NCBI GenBank assembly: GCA_050945895.1
Contig: JBMNTU010000001.1
Span: 1-57,201, forward strand
Reading direction: 5' to 3'
Length of the DNA stretch: 57,201 nucleotides
Source of the DNA: JBMNTU01 sp050945895
GTDB taxonomy: Bacteria; Bacillota; Clostridia; Christensenellales; Christensenellaceae
Below, piece after piece: positions 33,864 through 42,425 of this stretch. The notes under the pieces are model-generated. The model was not told the DNA's origin and made no database searches. It was given only the letters and a program-made list of their open reading frames with translations. The position numbers and the translations under genes are program-made. Numbering within the stretch: the first letter of the stretch is position 1; each line of letters starts with the position of its first letter.

Positions 33864-34463
33864 TTATAAGCCCAGCGCCCTCTTCAATTTTTCCAGGGAC
33901 TCCATCGTGGGCATAAGAAAGAAATGCCCGTGAATCGATTCCGCCGCGCCTCCAAATTTTGTATCCAGCATCAAAACGGAATCGCCCATCTCTCCATACA
34001 CCAGAGCGGGCACGTTCATAATGGCCATTGCCATATCCACTGTTAGTTCGGGAACAGAAGGTACAATACTGAGGTGTGTAAGGGAGGCAATCGCAGAAAT
34101 ATATGCGCCTACCAAAATGTTACATATCTCTCGCATCGGCTCGAATTCAGATATGTCCGTATCTTCCGTAATTTCGATATCCTGCTTCATAAGCACTTTA
34201 AGCGAAGTTTGGACGTCTTTCAGATCCTGCGCCAGCAGAATAAAGCCTTCAAACTCCTGGCTCAACTGCACCAAAATGCCAAGAATCACATGGTCGGGCC
34301 CGCCAAGCATATCTGCTATTTCCGCAAAGCCAATCATACGGCAATCGGGCACTTCGATATGCACTTCCGTATCTGTCATTTCCGACAAAGCGGAGGCAGC
34401 ATTTCCAGCGCCAATATTGCCTATTTCCTTTAACAGGTCAAGGTCCGAAGCATTGATATCCAT
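33864..34463 (-). CDS. cheC: CheY-P phosphatase CheC
   Basis: Removes phosphate from CheY-P and is enhanced by CheD. Two active-site motifs are present: LKEIGNIGAGNA (Glu13, Asn16) and MREICNILVGA (Glu112, Asn115). 199 residues. I start at ATG 34463 (MDINASDLDLLKEI), preceded by AAAGGGTG; the GTG 17 codons upstream falls inside a leader hairpin and has no SD. First gene of the second operon, about 190 bases after a sigma-A promoter. Confidence 0.95.
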   Translation of the reverse strand: MDINASDLDLLKEIGNIGAGNAASALSEMTDTEVHIEVPDCRMIGFAEIADMLGGPDHVILGILVQLSQEFEGFILLAQDLKDVQTSLKVLMKQDIEITEDTDISEFEPMREICNILVGAYISAIASLTHLSIVPSVPELTVDMAMAIMNVPALVYGEMGDSVLMLDTKFGGAAESIHGHFFLMPTMESLEKLKRALGL

Positions 34464-34660
34464 AGAATTCACACCCTTTTTATCCACTTTCCTTATGAAA
34501 CGAAAGGTCTGCACGAAGCAGACACAACTCTACCCAGCGCTTAACGATTGCACTTTGCACGCGGGTATACACATTTCATATTCTTGAAGTGTACTTGTCA
34601 GTTCAGCAATCTGCCAGACAAACGTTACATGTTTGTTACAGAGCTTTCCTCTCGCACATA

Positions 34661-34689
34661 ATTATATCCTATACAGGCTTATAAATCAA
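34661..34689 (-). promoter_or_regulatory. Sigma-A promoter of the cheC-fliY operon
   Basis: On the minus strand TTGATT (34684-34689), a 17-base spacer and a perfect TATAAT (34661-34666). It should drive cheC through fliY, about 20 genes, until the terminator at 15.7 kb. Confidence 0.85.
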
Positions 34690-34832
34690 CAATATTTTAT
34701 ACTTTATTTACGAATGTTCATTTCATTTGCTCCCCCTTTCACTCATTTATCCTAACTCATAATTCGTGTACAGGGCTTGGAATGTCCGGCTGTTAGAAGG
34801 CTAAAGCTTTTGGCTGTGCCTTTTCACGAAGT

Positions 34833-34840
34833 GTATCGGT
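34833..34840 (-). promoter_or_regulatory. Possible weak sigma-28 -10 element
   Basis: ACCGATAC on the minus strand resembles the SigD -10 GCCGATAA (6 of 8). The -35 region is only AAAC at 15 bases or CAAAA slightly further, so the match is poor. A SigD contribution to the che operon would be biologically sensible but is not established. Confidence 0.25.
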
Positions 34841-34940
34841 TATATTGAAACCCGCGTTTTGCAATAAACCGTTCTACCTATTTTGTAAACAGGATTATCT
34901 GCTGTAATCACGCAAAACAAACAAATACGTTTTTTTTATT

Positions 34941-34971
34941 AAAAAAAGCTGTATTATCAAAAATACAGCTT
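34941..34971 (-). terminator. Intrinsic terminator after csrA
   Basis: On the minus strand AAGCTGTATT pairs with AATACAGCTT with a 6-base loop, followed by a run of Ts (34941-34945). A ten-pair perfect stem 18 bases after the csrA stop. It ends the long flgB-csrA operon. Confidence 0.92.
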
Positions 34972-34989
34972 CATATTACTTTGCCCAGT

Positions 34990-35238
34990 TCAGTCCTTTT
35001 CTGCCTCTTTTTCCATCTCTTGCTTTAATTGCGAGAGTTCTACTAGGTTTACGTTCACACTGGCCGCCTTCTGGTTTTCCAGCACAACCTTTTTCAAGGT
35101 TTCGTAGCGGTAAATTCGCATGCTTTTCGGAGCGTCTATCCCAATCCTGACCCTATCCGATTCAACATTTAAAACGGTAACCGTAATATCGTCGCCAATC
35201 AAAATCGCCTCATTCGCTTTGCGCGTCAGAACCAGCAT
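34990..35238 (-). CDS. csrA: Carbon storage/translation regulator CsrA
   Basis: RNA-binding dimer that represses flagellin translation in Gram-positives until bound by FliW. The N-terminus MLVLTRKANEAILIGDDITV, the core VRIGIDAPKSMRIYR and the following ETL helix are diagnostic. At 82 residues it has a C-terminal extension (QLKQEMEKEAEKD) typical for Firmicutes versions that interact with FliW. It overlaps the fliW reading frame by 29 bases, so the antagonist pair is co-translated. Last gene before a terminator. Confidence 0.97.
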   Translation of the reverse strand: MLVLTRKANEAILIGDDITVTVLNVESDRVRIGIDAPKSMRIYRYETLKKVVLENQKAASVNVNLVELSQLKQEMEKEAEKD

Positions 35239-35701
35239 GCTCCGCCACCTCCTCCGCGTTTTTGTAATACTCCGTTAGCGCTTCAAATACGGGGTGTTGA
35301 ATGGAAAGCGGCTTGTAGTCCATCATAACCTGCATACCAATCATTTTTTTGATATTGATCAAAAGCGGCGCCATCAGGTTGACCGTCATTTTCGACAGGT
35401 CGTCCGGCAAGACCATTACATTCAGCACAATCAGGTCTTCTTCCGTGTGCGTATCAATCAGGTCCAATTCGTCGTCGTTCACTTCTATCTCATAATCCGG
35501 CTTAATGATAAACGGATTGATGATAGGAATAGAAACATCTTCATCATCAATGCTTTGCAGCCACTGGATCGGCTCCGTTTGGTCACACCGTATTATGGCA
35601 AATTTTGTAAGCTCCTTAAATCCCGGAAGCCCTTCGGGGAAGTTAATAATACTCTGTTCGTTGATCTGCACGATTCCAAACCGCACCGAGTTTATTTCCA
35701 A
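35210..35701 (-). CDS. fliW: Flagellar assembly factor FliW
   Basis: Binds flagellin and CsrA in turn, linking flagellin level to its translation. The signature is IINFPEGLPGFKELTKFAI, followed by an acidic beta-rich body and APLLINIKKMIGMQVM. A longer acidic C-terminus (AEEVAEHAGSDAQSE) extends the usual 150 residues to 163. The TTG start has GAGAGGG nine bases upstream. Located between a DUF6470 gene and csrA, the standard order after flgL. Confidence 0.95.
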   Translation of the reverse strand: MEINSVRFGIVQINEQSIINFPEGLPGFKELTKFAIIRCDQTEPIQWLQSIDDEDVSIPIINPFIIKPDYEIEVNDDELDLIDTHTEEDLIVLNVMVLPDDLSKMTVNLMAPLLINIKKMIGMQVMMDYKPLSIQHPVFEALTEYYKNAEEVAEHAGSDAQSE

Positions 35702-35736
35702 AATCTTTTGCCCTCTCTTCTATTCAATATAAACGC

Positions 35737-36348
35737 CTAAATTTTTTCGTTTATCTTGCGTCCATCGTTTCGGGTTTGCTCTACCCTGTCCGGGTTCACC
35801 GTAATCTTAACCTCGCTGCGGCCGCTCAGCTTAATCTCCACAGAATGCGGAGAAACTGTTACATCCGGCATATAATCATCGTCCCAGTCGATGGTAATCT
35901 CTCCGGTCGTCCACTCAATTTTAATCCCGCCCGGATCCCAAACAATGTCCGGCATGGATTCCGGCATAGATGCCACATTTAACTCCGGCATATCCGAAAG
36001 CATGTTATCAAATGCAAGCTCGCCGATCGGGTCACGCTTAGAGTCGATATAACTGTTCAGCTTGCCAAGGTAGTCTCCGTTTTTTACCGTCCGCTGGATC
36101 GCCTGGTCTACTTTTTGCCGACTAACCTGCCTCATATGCTGCTGCAGTTTTTCAGGCGACCGCCTGCCGGATTGCGCCCAAACAGTACTCCAGTCCACCT
36201 TAAAGCTGGGCGCCTGACGTTGCACTGTCATTTGGGGAGGCGTCCTCTTGGAGGTAAACCGTCGTATCTTATTGGTTATATTCAATTGCGCCCTTGTCGA
36301 CGTAATATCAAGCGTCGGACGGGTCGTCTGAATGCTTAGTGTTTTCAT
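35737..36348 (-). CDS. DUF6470 family protein
   Basis: A 203-residue protein beginning LSIQTTRPTLDITSTRAQLN with a Thr/Arg-rich N-terminus and a C-terminal half of regular short beta-type motifs (VWDPGGIKIEWTTGEITIDW; PHSVEIKLSG; SEVKITVNPD). This fits the uncharacterised DUF6470 family (YviE of Bacillus), coded between flgL and fliW. No signal peptide or membrane helix. Function unknown; association with hook-filament junction genes is positional. Confidence 0.8.
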   Translation of the reverse strand: MKTLSIQTTRPTLDITSTRAQLNITNKIRRFTSKRTPPQMTVQRQAPSFKVDWSTVWAQSGRRSPEKLQQHMRQVSRQKVDQAIQRTVKNGDYLGKLNSYIDSKRDPIGELAFDNMLSDMPELNVASMPESMPDIVWDPGGIKIEWTTGEITIDWDDDYMPDVTVSPHSVEIKLSGRSEVKITVNPDRVEQTRNDGRKINEKI

Positions 36349-36423
36349 TCCACAACACCTCTAACCAATATAGCGGCCAATTTTTCACGAGCTCATTTTT
36401 TTCTTTTTTTTATTATATACCTA

Positions 36424-37998
36424 TTATCTCAAAAAGTCCATCAATGATGGTTGAATAACCCTTGCTCCTGCTGCCAGCGCCTGCTGGTAAATCGCTTCGC
36501 TGAATTTATACTGCATGATCGTGTAAGCCTGATCAATGTCTTCTACATTGGTGCGGATCGCTTCCGCATTAATCAAGTCAAGCGAATACCGGTTGTCCAT
36601 CGTCTCCAGACGGTTGGTGCGCGCACCCGATTCCACAATGCAATCAAGCAGCCTGTCCTGCACCTTTGTCAGCTTGCCGAGGTAAGTCGTCAACACATCG
36701 TTGTCTTCCCCGTTTTCCAAATCGACAATCAGCTCGTCCAATATTTTAAACATATTATCGCTGCCCAGCCCCACAACGTCAATTCCTGTGAAAGCCACAT
36801 CAAAGGTCAGCTGATAGCCTATCTCCAGTTTAAAATCTTGCGCCATTTCGTCGCCCAACACCGTCGTCACATAGCCTATATCCTGCAATGCAGATGCAAC
36901 CGCCTCTGCCGCGGCCTGTTGGTCGGCCGGCGTACCGGCGCTGTTTGTCCAGGTAATCGTGCCCAAGCCATACGCCGTCAAATCCAGCGTCTGCGGGCCT
37001 GTCGCATCTGTAATCGTCTCCTCCGTTATCTTGTATCCGTTCGAATCTCGTATAACGATATTGTTTCCGTCCGCCTGCACATAGAATTTTCCCATGTTGG
37101 TAATCGGGCCGTCCCAGGTCAGTCCTGCAACGTTTGGGTCGGGCGTTGCATTCAACGTATTTTTGGTTACAATATCCGTCATCAGCTCATACATATTGGA
37201 TTCGACACTGCCCGATGCCGGCACCGGGGCGCCAATAATCGCTTCCGCAATATCCTGAATGCTCGGCGGCGGGTCTGCAACGGTATAGGTAATTGTCCCC
37301 AGCCCGATATTTTCCATCAAAATGGTATTCTCTCCCGCAACCGGAGCCTGCAGCGTAACATCCTTCACCACCGATCCGTCCGCATTGGAAAACCGAAGCG
37401 TGTCCGGGCCAACGAAGTCGATCGTGTATTTTTCAATCGGGTAAATATCTCCATCCCACTGGATATTCAAAATATCCGGGTTAGACAAATCGAACGCATT
37501 GTGCTTTGCCTCAACGTCTGCAAGGTTTATGCCGTTATATAGCATATTCCCGTTCTCGTCCACCGTAAACGGTTTTTTTGTAGAGTTGAAGCCGGCAAAA
37601 ATATATTTGGTCTCCAGCGAAGAATTGCACGTCTCAATCAAGTGCTCCTTCAATTCCTTAACCAATACCGCAATATTATGCTTGTCCTCCGGGTTTTTTA
37701 CACCCCCGGCGTTAATAACCTCTTCTTTGATTTTATGGATTACGCCCAACATATCCGTAAGCGCCGTCTCCGACTGCTGTACCCACTTCTCCGAAGAAAC
37801 GATATTATTCCTGTACTGCTGCAAATTCCGAAGCTGCTGCCGCGCACTCAGGCTGTTGATAACGCCGATCGGGTCATCCGACAGCCGTACGATCTTGCGG
37901 TTAGACGCAAGCTGGCTGCTATATTTGCTCAAAGTGTTCATATTGGTGTTCAAATCTCTGAGCGTATTGTTTATCATCATGGAGTTTGTAATTCTCAT
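36424..37998 (-). CDS. flgL: Hook-filament junction protein FlgL, enlarged by duplication
   Basis: The N-terminus MRITNSMMINNTLRDLNTN with LSSYSSQLASNRKI-like KYSSQLASNRKIVRLSDDPIG and the flagellin-like C-terminus (NRLETMDNRYSLDLINAEA; DIDQAYTIMQYKFSEAIYQQAL) identify FlgL (HAP3). At 524 residues it is much longer than the usual 300. Two related segments in the centre explain the excess: about residues 193-262 and 294-360, both with a WDG-x-I start, a Lys-Phe/Tyr, a SNADG or DSNG turn and a GLGTIT(Y/W)T end. They would form an extra surface domain. Located after flgK. Confidence 0.92.
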   Translation of the reverse strand: MRITNSMMINNTLRDLNTNMNTLSKYSSQLASNRKIVRLSDDPIGVINSLSARQQLRNLQQYRNNIVSSEKWVQQSETALTDMLGVIHKIKEEVINAGGVKNPEDKHNIAVLVKELKEHLIETCNSSLETKYIFAGFNSTKKPFTVDENGNMLYNGINLADVEAKHNAFDLSNPDILNIQWDGDIYPIEKYTIDFVGPDTLRFSNADGSVVKDVTLQAPVAGENTILMENIGLGTITYTVADPPPSIQDIAEAIIGAPVPASGSVESNMYELMTDIVTKNTLNATPDPNVAGLTWDGPITNMGKFYVQADGNNIVIRDSNGYKITEETITDATGPQTLDLTAYGLGTITWTNSAGTPADQQAAAEAVASALQDIGYVTTVLGDEMAQDFKLEIGYQLTFDVAFTGIDVVGLGSDNMFKILDELIVDLENGEDNDVLTTYLGKLTKVQDRLLDCIVESGARTNRLETMDNRYSLDLINAEAIRTNVEDIDQAYTIMQYKFSEAIYQQALAAGARVIQPSLMDFLR

Positions 37999-38019
37999 TC
38001 GTTCATGCCCCTCCCAAAA

Positions 38020-39549
38020 TTATGACCTGCCAACAAGGCCCATCTTGTTGATCAGCGTATCCAATTCCTCATCGATTGCCGTAATCATACGCGACGCCGC
38101 CGAATATGCATGGTTGAAGCGTATCAGGTTGGTCATCTCTTCGTCCAGCGAAACTCCGCTGATCGATATACGCTGCTGGTCTATATGCCCCAGCATCGTG
38201 CTTTGCGTCTTCGCTTTCGTATGGATCTGTCCAAGCTCGGTGGAAATAAGCGTCAAAAGCTCTTTATAGCCCGCGTCCAAATTGACCGGTTTACCGCTCT
38301 CGTCCGTTTTATGAATCAGGTCGGTCAGCAGCAGCGCATTTTTATTGTTGCCCATCTGTTCGTTTTCGCCATAGCCAACCGGGTCTTCCGAAGCGGCAAT
38401 ATTCCATACACTGGCCATAATCGCTGCGCTCAGTTTAAAGTTTTTTGCCGTAACCGGTACCGATTCATCAAAGAAATCCACCCCGTTTACACTCGTATCG
38501 TTTATATCTTTGGGGATGGTGTAGCCCTGCCGGTGCACTTCGTTAAACTCCCGCGCAACCTTCGCACAAAGCGCATTCAATTGCTCAATAACATACGGAA
38601 TTCCGACATTTTCAGAGTCCGCACCATCGCGCACGCTCAAATATCCGTGGATCGCCCCGCTGCGAACCGTAACCGCCTCGCTTGTCGGGTTTCCGTCGGC
38701 GTCCGCCCAATAGATTCCATACAGGTTAATACCCGCATCCGTCGGGTCCACCGGGTTTGGTACATCGTCATTCACCGCCAGCGGGTTGTATCTGGTATGA
38801 TGTATCATCGTCCGGCCGTCCAGCTTCACCCGCAGTTGCCCATTCGAGTCTTCCGAAAATTCTATATCTGCAATACCAGACAGCGTATCCAAAAGCACGT
38901 TCCGCGTATCCCGCAGGTCGTTGGCGCGCGCCCCGTTCAGCTCGTAACCGAATATCTGTTCGTTCAGGTCCGCAATCTGTACCATGATCTCGTTTATTTC
39001 ATTTACAGACACACGAATCGTTTCATTCAGCGTGTCCTGCTGCGCCATCAGCCGGTCATAATAATAGTTCATGGATTCCGTCAGCTTAAGCGCGTTTTCC
39101 CGCACATTTGTGCGTACATTCTGGTCTGCAGGCGATTCCGTCAGCGCATACAGCGCATTGTAAAACGTCTTGAATATGCTGGTCATGCCCGAGTTTGTGT
39201 CAATCTTCTCCAACTCGTCGTTAAAAAGTGCTTCCATGTATTCAAAGTATTGCTCGCGCATATTCCAGCCTGTCGCGGTTGCATTCTCCTTGCGGTACTG
39301 GTAATCCAAAAACGGGTTGCGAATCTGTTCGATGCAAATCGTTTCCACACCGCGCCCCGAAACGCTGCGCCTGTCCACATTGATGTATGTATTTTCAGCA
39401 AGCGGCGGCAACGCTGCCGTCGAGAACCGCTGGCGCGTATACCCTACGGTGTTTACGTTTGATATATTATGCCCCGTAAGGTCCAGTTGGTTAGAGCTTG
39501 TAAAAAGCCCCGTCTTCGCTATTTCTAATCCGTAAAATGTCGATCTCAT
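38020..39549 (-). CDS. flgK: Hook-filament junction protein FlgK
   Basis: HAP1 of 509 residues. The N-terminus STFYGLEIAKTGLFTSSNQLDLTGHNISNVNTVGYTRQR and the C-terminus GVSLDEEMTNLIRFNHAYSAASRMITAIDEELDTLI are canonical. The middle contains the FlgK LLDTLSGIADIEFS pattern. It lies between flgN (its export chaperone) and flgL. Confidence 0.96.
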   Translation of the reverse strand: MRSTFYGLEIAKTGLFTSSNQLDLTGHNISNVNTVGYTRQRFSTAALPPLAENTYINVDRRSVSGRGVETICIEQIRNPFLDYQYRKENATATGWNMREQYFEYMEALFNDELEKIDTNSGMTSIFKTFYNALYALTESPADQNVRTNVRENALKLTESMNYYYDRLMAQQDTLNETIRVSVNEINEIMVQIADLNEQIFGYELNGARANDLRDTRNVLLDTLSGIADIEFSEDSNGQLRVKLDGRTMIHHTRYNPLAVNDDVPNPVDPTDAGINLYGIYWADADGNPTSEAVTVRSGAIHGYLSVRDGADSENVGIPYVIEQLNALCAKVAREFNEVHRQGYTIPKDINDTSVNGVDFFDESVPVTAKNFKLSAAIMASVWNIAASEDPVGYGENEQMGNNKNALLLTDLIHKTDESGKPVNLDAGYKELLTLISTELGQIHTKAKTQSTMLGHIDQQRISISGVSLDEEMTNLIRFNHAYSAASRMITAIDEELDTLINKMGLVGRS

Positions 39550-39564
39550 TCGTTACCCACCTTA

Positions 39565-40056
39565 TTATACTTTGTTATCAATGATCCCCTTGCCGTTGTC
39601 AGGGTCTATTTCCGCTCCGGAGTTGCCGTAAATATTGCTGATTTGCGGATCCTTCAAAAACGTATTGGTCATAAAATCCGTATATTCCAAATGCAGCTCA
39701 ATCAGTCCTCGGTTTTCTTCATTGATTTGTTTTTGCTTGTATAAAATGTCCCGCAGCTCGCCGGCAGTTTTTTCCAGTTGTGCTTTTTGCTCTTCCCCTG
39801 CCGCCTGCGCTACGTCATAAATCGTCACGCTTTTTTCGTCCAGCCCGTTGGCCCGTGCAAAATCCGTTGTTATCCTGCTTCTTTGGTCTTCCAGTTCCGC
39901 AGCCTGCCGGAGAAGCTCCCACTCTTTTTTCACGTCCTCCGAAAGCGCCTGTGCATCCCCCGCAATGATATGTTCGCGTTTCACCTCAGAAAGCGCATAA
40001 ATTTCTTCATGAAGCGCCCTCAATTTTTCCAGTATTTCAATCGTTCTAATAATCAT
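39565..40056 (-). CDS. flgN: Flagellar export chaperone FlgN
   Basis: A 163-residue helical protein with the FlgN-type start (ILEKLRALHEEIYALSEVKREHII), a central helical hairpin and ITTDFARANGL. FlgN holds FlgK and FlgL before export. Position flgM-flgN-flgK-flgL supports the call. The C-terminal 30 residues are flexible (NIYGNSGAEIDPDNGKG). Confidence 0.88.
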   Translation of the reverse strand: MIIRTIEILEKLRALHEEIYALSEVKREHIIAGDAQALSEDVKKEWELLRQAAELEDQRSRITTDFARANGLDEKSVTIYDVAQAAGEEQKAQLEKTAGELRDILYKQKQINEENRGLIELHLEYTDFMTNTFLKDPQISNIYGNSGAEIDPDNGKGIIDNKV

Positions 40057-40067
40057 TCCATCCTGTC

Positions 40068-40358
40068 CTATTCATCCAACAGCACGGCAATGCTCTTTGC
40101 AAGCTCCTCCGAGCTGATCGAATAAGAGCCGCTCGCAATTTTTACCTTTATCCCCTCAACATCAATGTCGGCCCCTGCCAACCTCTCGTTCAGGGAATTT
40201 TTAGCCGCGCGCAGCGTTTCTGCAAACAAAGAAGCGTCGCTGGAGAATTCAATTTTATCGGGCTGCTGTACACTTTGCGTCTCCGCCACTTCTATATTCC
40301 GCCGTACAGCTTTGTACTGCTCCACCACACCGATGGGGGTCGTTGCATTAATCTTCAT
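40068..40358 (-). CDS. flgM: Anti-sigma-28 factor FlgM
   Basis: Small 96-residue inhibitor of SigD, exported after hook completion so that late genes turn on. The conserved C-terminal half is DKIEFSSDASLFAETLRAAKN followed by VEGIKVKIASGSYSISSEELAKSI. AAGGAGG eight bases upstream of ATG 40358 sets the start; the in-frame GTG three codons earlier is inside that SD. Its target SigD is coded at 45.2-46.0 kb. Confidence 0.93.
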   Translation of the reverse strand: MKINATTPIGVVEQYKAVRRNIEVAETQSVQQPDKIEFSSDASLFAETLRAAKNSLNERLAGADIDVEGIKVKIASGSYSISSEELAKSIAVLLDE

Positions 40359-40371
40359 CTCAGGCACCTCC

Positions 40372-40773
40372 TTATTTCCTTCTGATTTCTATGTGAAGTT
40401 TGCTTTTGTCCTTCGTTGCTACTTCCGGCTGTTTTTTTGGCAACACACTGTTCAGGGTGTTTGCCAGGCTGTCCGAGCATTTCTTGCATAGCCGCCCGCT
40501 CGATATGGGGGCTCCGCATTTCTCACAAGAGATTGACCCATCCGGCGTTTTTAGCTCCAGCCTTCCTTCCTTTAGGAAATCCAGTATAACGCGTTCCTCG
40601 ATTTCCGTTTCCTCCGACACCTCTACTACCCCTGCATCCGGATGTTTGTAAAGATATTGCTTTATCTTTTTAAACTTTTCATCCAGCTCTTTTACACATC
40701 TGGGGCAAACGTCCTTTCCAGATGACTGGAAAACGCCCCCGCACTCTTTACATTGCTTAAAGTTCAATGCCAT
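40372..40773 (-). CDS. yvyF: YvyF-like flagellar operon zinc-ribbon protein
   Basis: A 133-residue protein with two CxxC pairs at each end: CKECGGVF with CPRC near residues 8-26, and CEKCGAPI with CKKC near 86-101, suggesting one or two zinc ribbons. The middle (YLYKHPDAGVVEVSEETEIEE; ILDFLKEGRLE) matches the TIGR03826/YvyF family, found directly upstream of flgM in Gram-positives. It may regulate the flgM operon; the mechanism is unknown. GAGGAG precedes the ATG. Only 37 bases separate it from flgG, with no visible promoter. Confidence 0.88.
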   Translation of the reverse strand: MALNFKQCKECGGVFQSSGKDVCPRCVKELDEKFKKIKQYLYKHPDAGVVEVSEETEIEERVILDFLKEGRLELKTPDGSISCEKCGAPISSGRLCKKCSDSLANTLNSVLPKKQPEVATKDKSKLHIEIRRK

Positions 40774-40810
40774 TCTATCTTCCGCTCCTCATACCCATCG
40801 TCAATTGTTT

Positions 40811-41575
40811 TTATCTTCTCGACCGAATGGCCGTGTCATCCATACTGTCCGCTACCGAAAGCGCCCGCGCCGAAAGCTGGTAAGCCCGGCTCGCCCGAAC
40901 CATTCTGGCCATTTCCTGCGCCAGTTCCACATTCGATCCCTCGTACGCGCCCTGAATGATCTTTGTCTCCTCGCCGATTTGCGTTGGCTCTCCAGAGTTT
41001 TCCGTTACCCGGAACAGGTTTTCGCTATGCGCTTCCAGCCCTCGCTCATTCGGGAACTGCACGATGCGCAGCGTTCCGTAAACCGTTCCGTCATCCCTCG
41101 CAATTTGTCCGTTAGACGAAACATTGAACCCTGCCTCGTTGTCCACGGTAACGCGCTGCCCATTCGTGTCCAGCACATAATAGCCCTGCGAAGTCACCAG
41201 GTAGGTATTCGCTCCCTCCAGGCTTTTTTGGAAGTTTCCGTCTCGTGTGTAATAGGTTTGCCCGTCGTGCGATTGTACAGCGAAAAAACCATCCCCCTGG
41301 ATATAAAGATCCGTCTCTACGCCAGTTTCATAAATCTGCCCCTGCGTAAATACACGGTTGATTCCCGAAACAAGCACGCCATGCCCACGCTGCATATTCA
41401 GCGTGTCCTGTGGCTGCACGACCCGCTGCATCGTTTCGTACAGCGCGTCCTTAAAATCCACACGGCTTGCCTTAAAGCCGTTTGTATTTATATTCGCAAG
41501 GTTATTTGCGATTGTATCAAGCCTTGTCTGCTGCGACCGGATTCCCAGGGCCGCAGTGTATCCTCCCTGCATCAT
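40811..41575 (-). CDS. flgG: Flagellar distal rod/hook-basal body protein FlgG-like
   Basis: A 254-residue FlgF/FlgG family protein: start GGYTAALGIRSQQTRLDTIANNLANINTNGFK, middle IQGDGFFAVQSHDGQTYYTRDGNF, end GAYEGSNVELAQEMARMVRASRAYQLSARALSVAD. Gram-positive genomes often have two such genes in tandem (flhO, flhP); this is the second. Which one is the distal rod cannot be decided firmly from sequence. 15 bases after its paralog. Confidence 0.88.
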   Translation of the reverse strand: MMQGGYTAALGIRSQQTRLDTIANNLANINTNGFKASRVDFKDALYETMQRVVQPQDTLNMQRGHGVLVSGINRVFTQGQIYETGVETDLYIQGDGFFAVQSHDGQTYYTRDGNFQKSLEGANTYLVTSQGYYVLDTNGQRVTVDNEAGFNVSSNGQIARDDGTVYGTLRIVQFPNERGLEAHSENLFRVTENSGEPTQIGEETKIIQGAYEGSNVELAQEMARMVRASRAYQLSARALSVADSMDDTAIRSRR

Positions 41576-41590
41576 ACCGTTTCAATCTCC

Positions 41591-42352
41591 TTAAAATTGT
41601 GCAATCTGGTTTACAGTCTTCTCTAGCGATTCATCCACCATTTGAAGCATCCGTTGGCTGCTTTCGTATACGCGCTGCGTCAGCATCATCTCGGCGACCT
41701 CTCTTGCCGTATCCAGGTTAGAGCCTTCCAGCATTCCCTGCTCGATGGCATAATTCTGCGCTGCCTGCGGTTGTTCGCCGTTGTACGGCACATAGCAGTT
41801 GTCGCCTGCCTTTCTTAGTATGCCGTTATCGGTAAACTGTACGATCTGAAGCATTCCCAGCTGCTGCCCTTCCGCACCGAAAATCGCACCGTTCTGCCTC
41901 ACCGTAAATCCGCCCGTTCCAACATTGATGGGCGCACCGCCCTGCCCCAAGACTGCATAGCCCTCCTGCGTCAGCAGGTTGCCTGCCGGGTCTGTGATAA
42001 AGTTGCCTGCCCGTGTGTACTGCACATTGCCCTGCGGCGTCCTTACAACAAAAAATCCGTCCCCCGTAATGGCCATATCCGTATCAACATCAGTAATCTC
42101 TATCGGACCCTGCTTAAAATCCGTAACCTTTTCGTCAACATGCACACCCGGCGCAAGCGGCCCTACGCGCCGCTGGTTTAAAATGGACGGGTCGTTCAGC
42201 CTGTCGAGCAGCATGTCTTCAAACGACCGTGTCACAACGACGTCTTTCTTATAGCCTGCTGTGTCCACATTTGTTATATTGTTGATAACGACGTTCATTT
42301 TCGCCCGCTGCGTCATCATCCCCGTTCCGGCACTGTACAAACTTCTCAGCAT
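41591..42352 (-). CDS. flgF: Flagellar rod protein FlgF/FlgG-like
   Basis: A 253-residue rod protein, paralog of its downstream neighbour: start MLRSLYSAGTGMMTQRAKMNVVINNITNVDTAGYKK, middle ITGDGFFVVRTPQGNVQYTRAGNF, end GMLEGSNLDTAREVAEMMLTQRVYESSQRML. Part of the rod that crosses the cell wall. Matches FlhO of Bacillus in position and size. Preceded by the SwrB-like gene. Confidence 0.88.
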   Translation of the reverse strand: MLRSLYSAGTGMMTQRAKMNVVINNITNVDTAGYKKDVVVTRSFEDMLLDRLNDPSILNQRRVGPLAPGVHVDEKVTDFKQGPIEITDVDTDMAITGDGFFVVRTPQGNVQYTRAGNFITDPAGNLLTQEGYAVLGQGGAPINVGTGGFTVRQNGAIFGAEGQQLGMLQIVQFTDNGILRKAGDNCYVPYNGEQPQAAQNYAIEQGMLEGSNLDTAREVAEMMLTQRVYESSQRMLQMVDESLEKTVNQIAQF

Positions 42353-42425
42353 AATTCTACTCCATCACGTTTAATTATTTTATATATCGGCAGTTACTCA
42401 GAAAACTTTAACGCTTTTTATTCAT

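Larger units (their letters stand above)
34464..34940. other. Intergenic region between csrA and cheC with long cheC leader
   Basis: This is the longest gene-free stretch (about 480 bases before the csrA terminator). It holds the cheC sigma-A promoter (34661-34689) and, downstream of it, an approximately 190-base leader. The leader has a 6-bp hairpin GTCTGC/GCAGAC (34507-34523) and an AGAGGAAAGCTCT stem-loop with a GGA near its top close to the transcript start. I tested it by eye for c-di-GMP and other riboswitch cores and saw none. A CCGATA core (34833-34840) upstream might be a weak SigD site. Confidence 0.5.

Noticed and set aside
34515..34940. c-di-GMP or other riboswitch upstream of cheC
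   Set aside because: None of the conserved GEMM core segments could be found in the leader.
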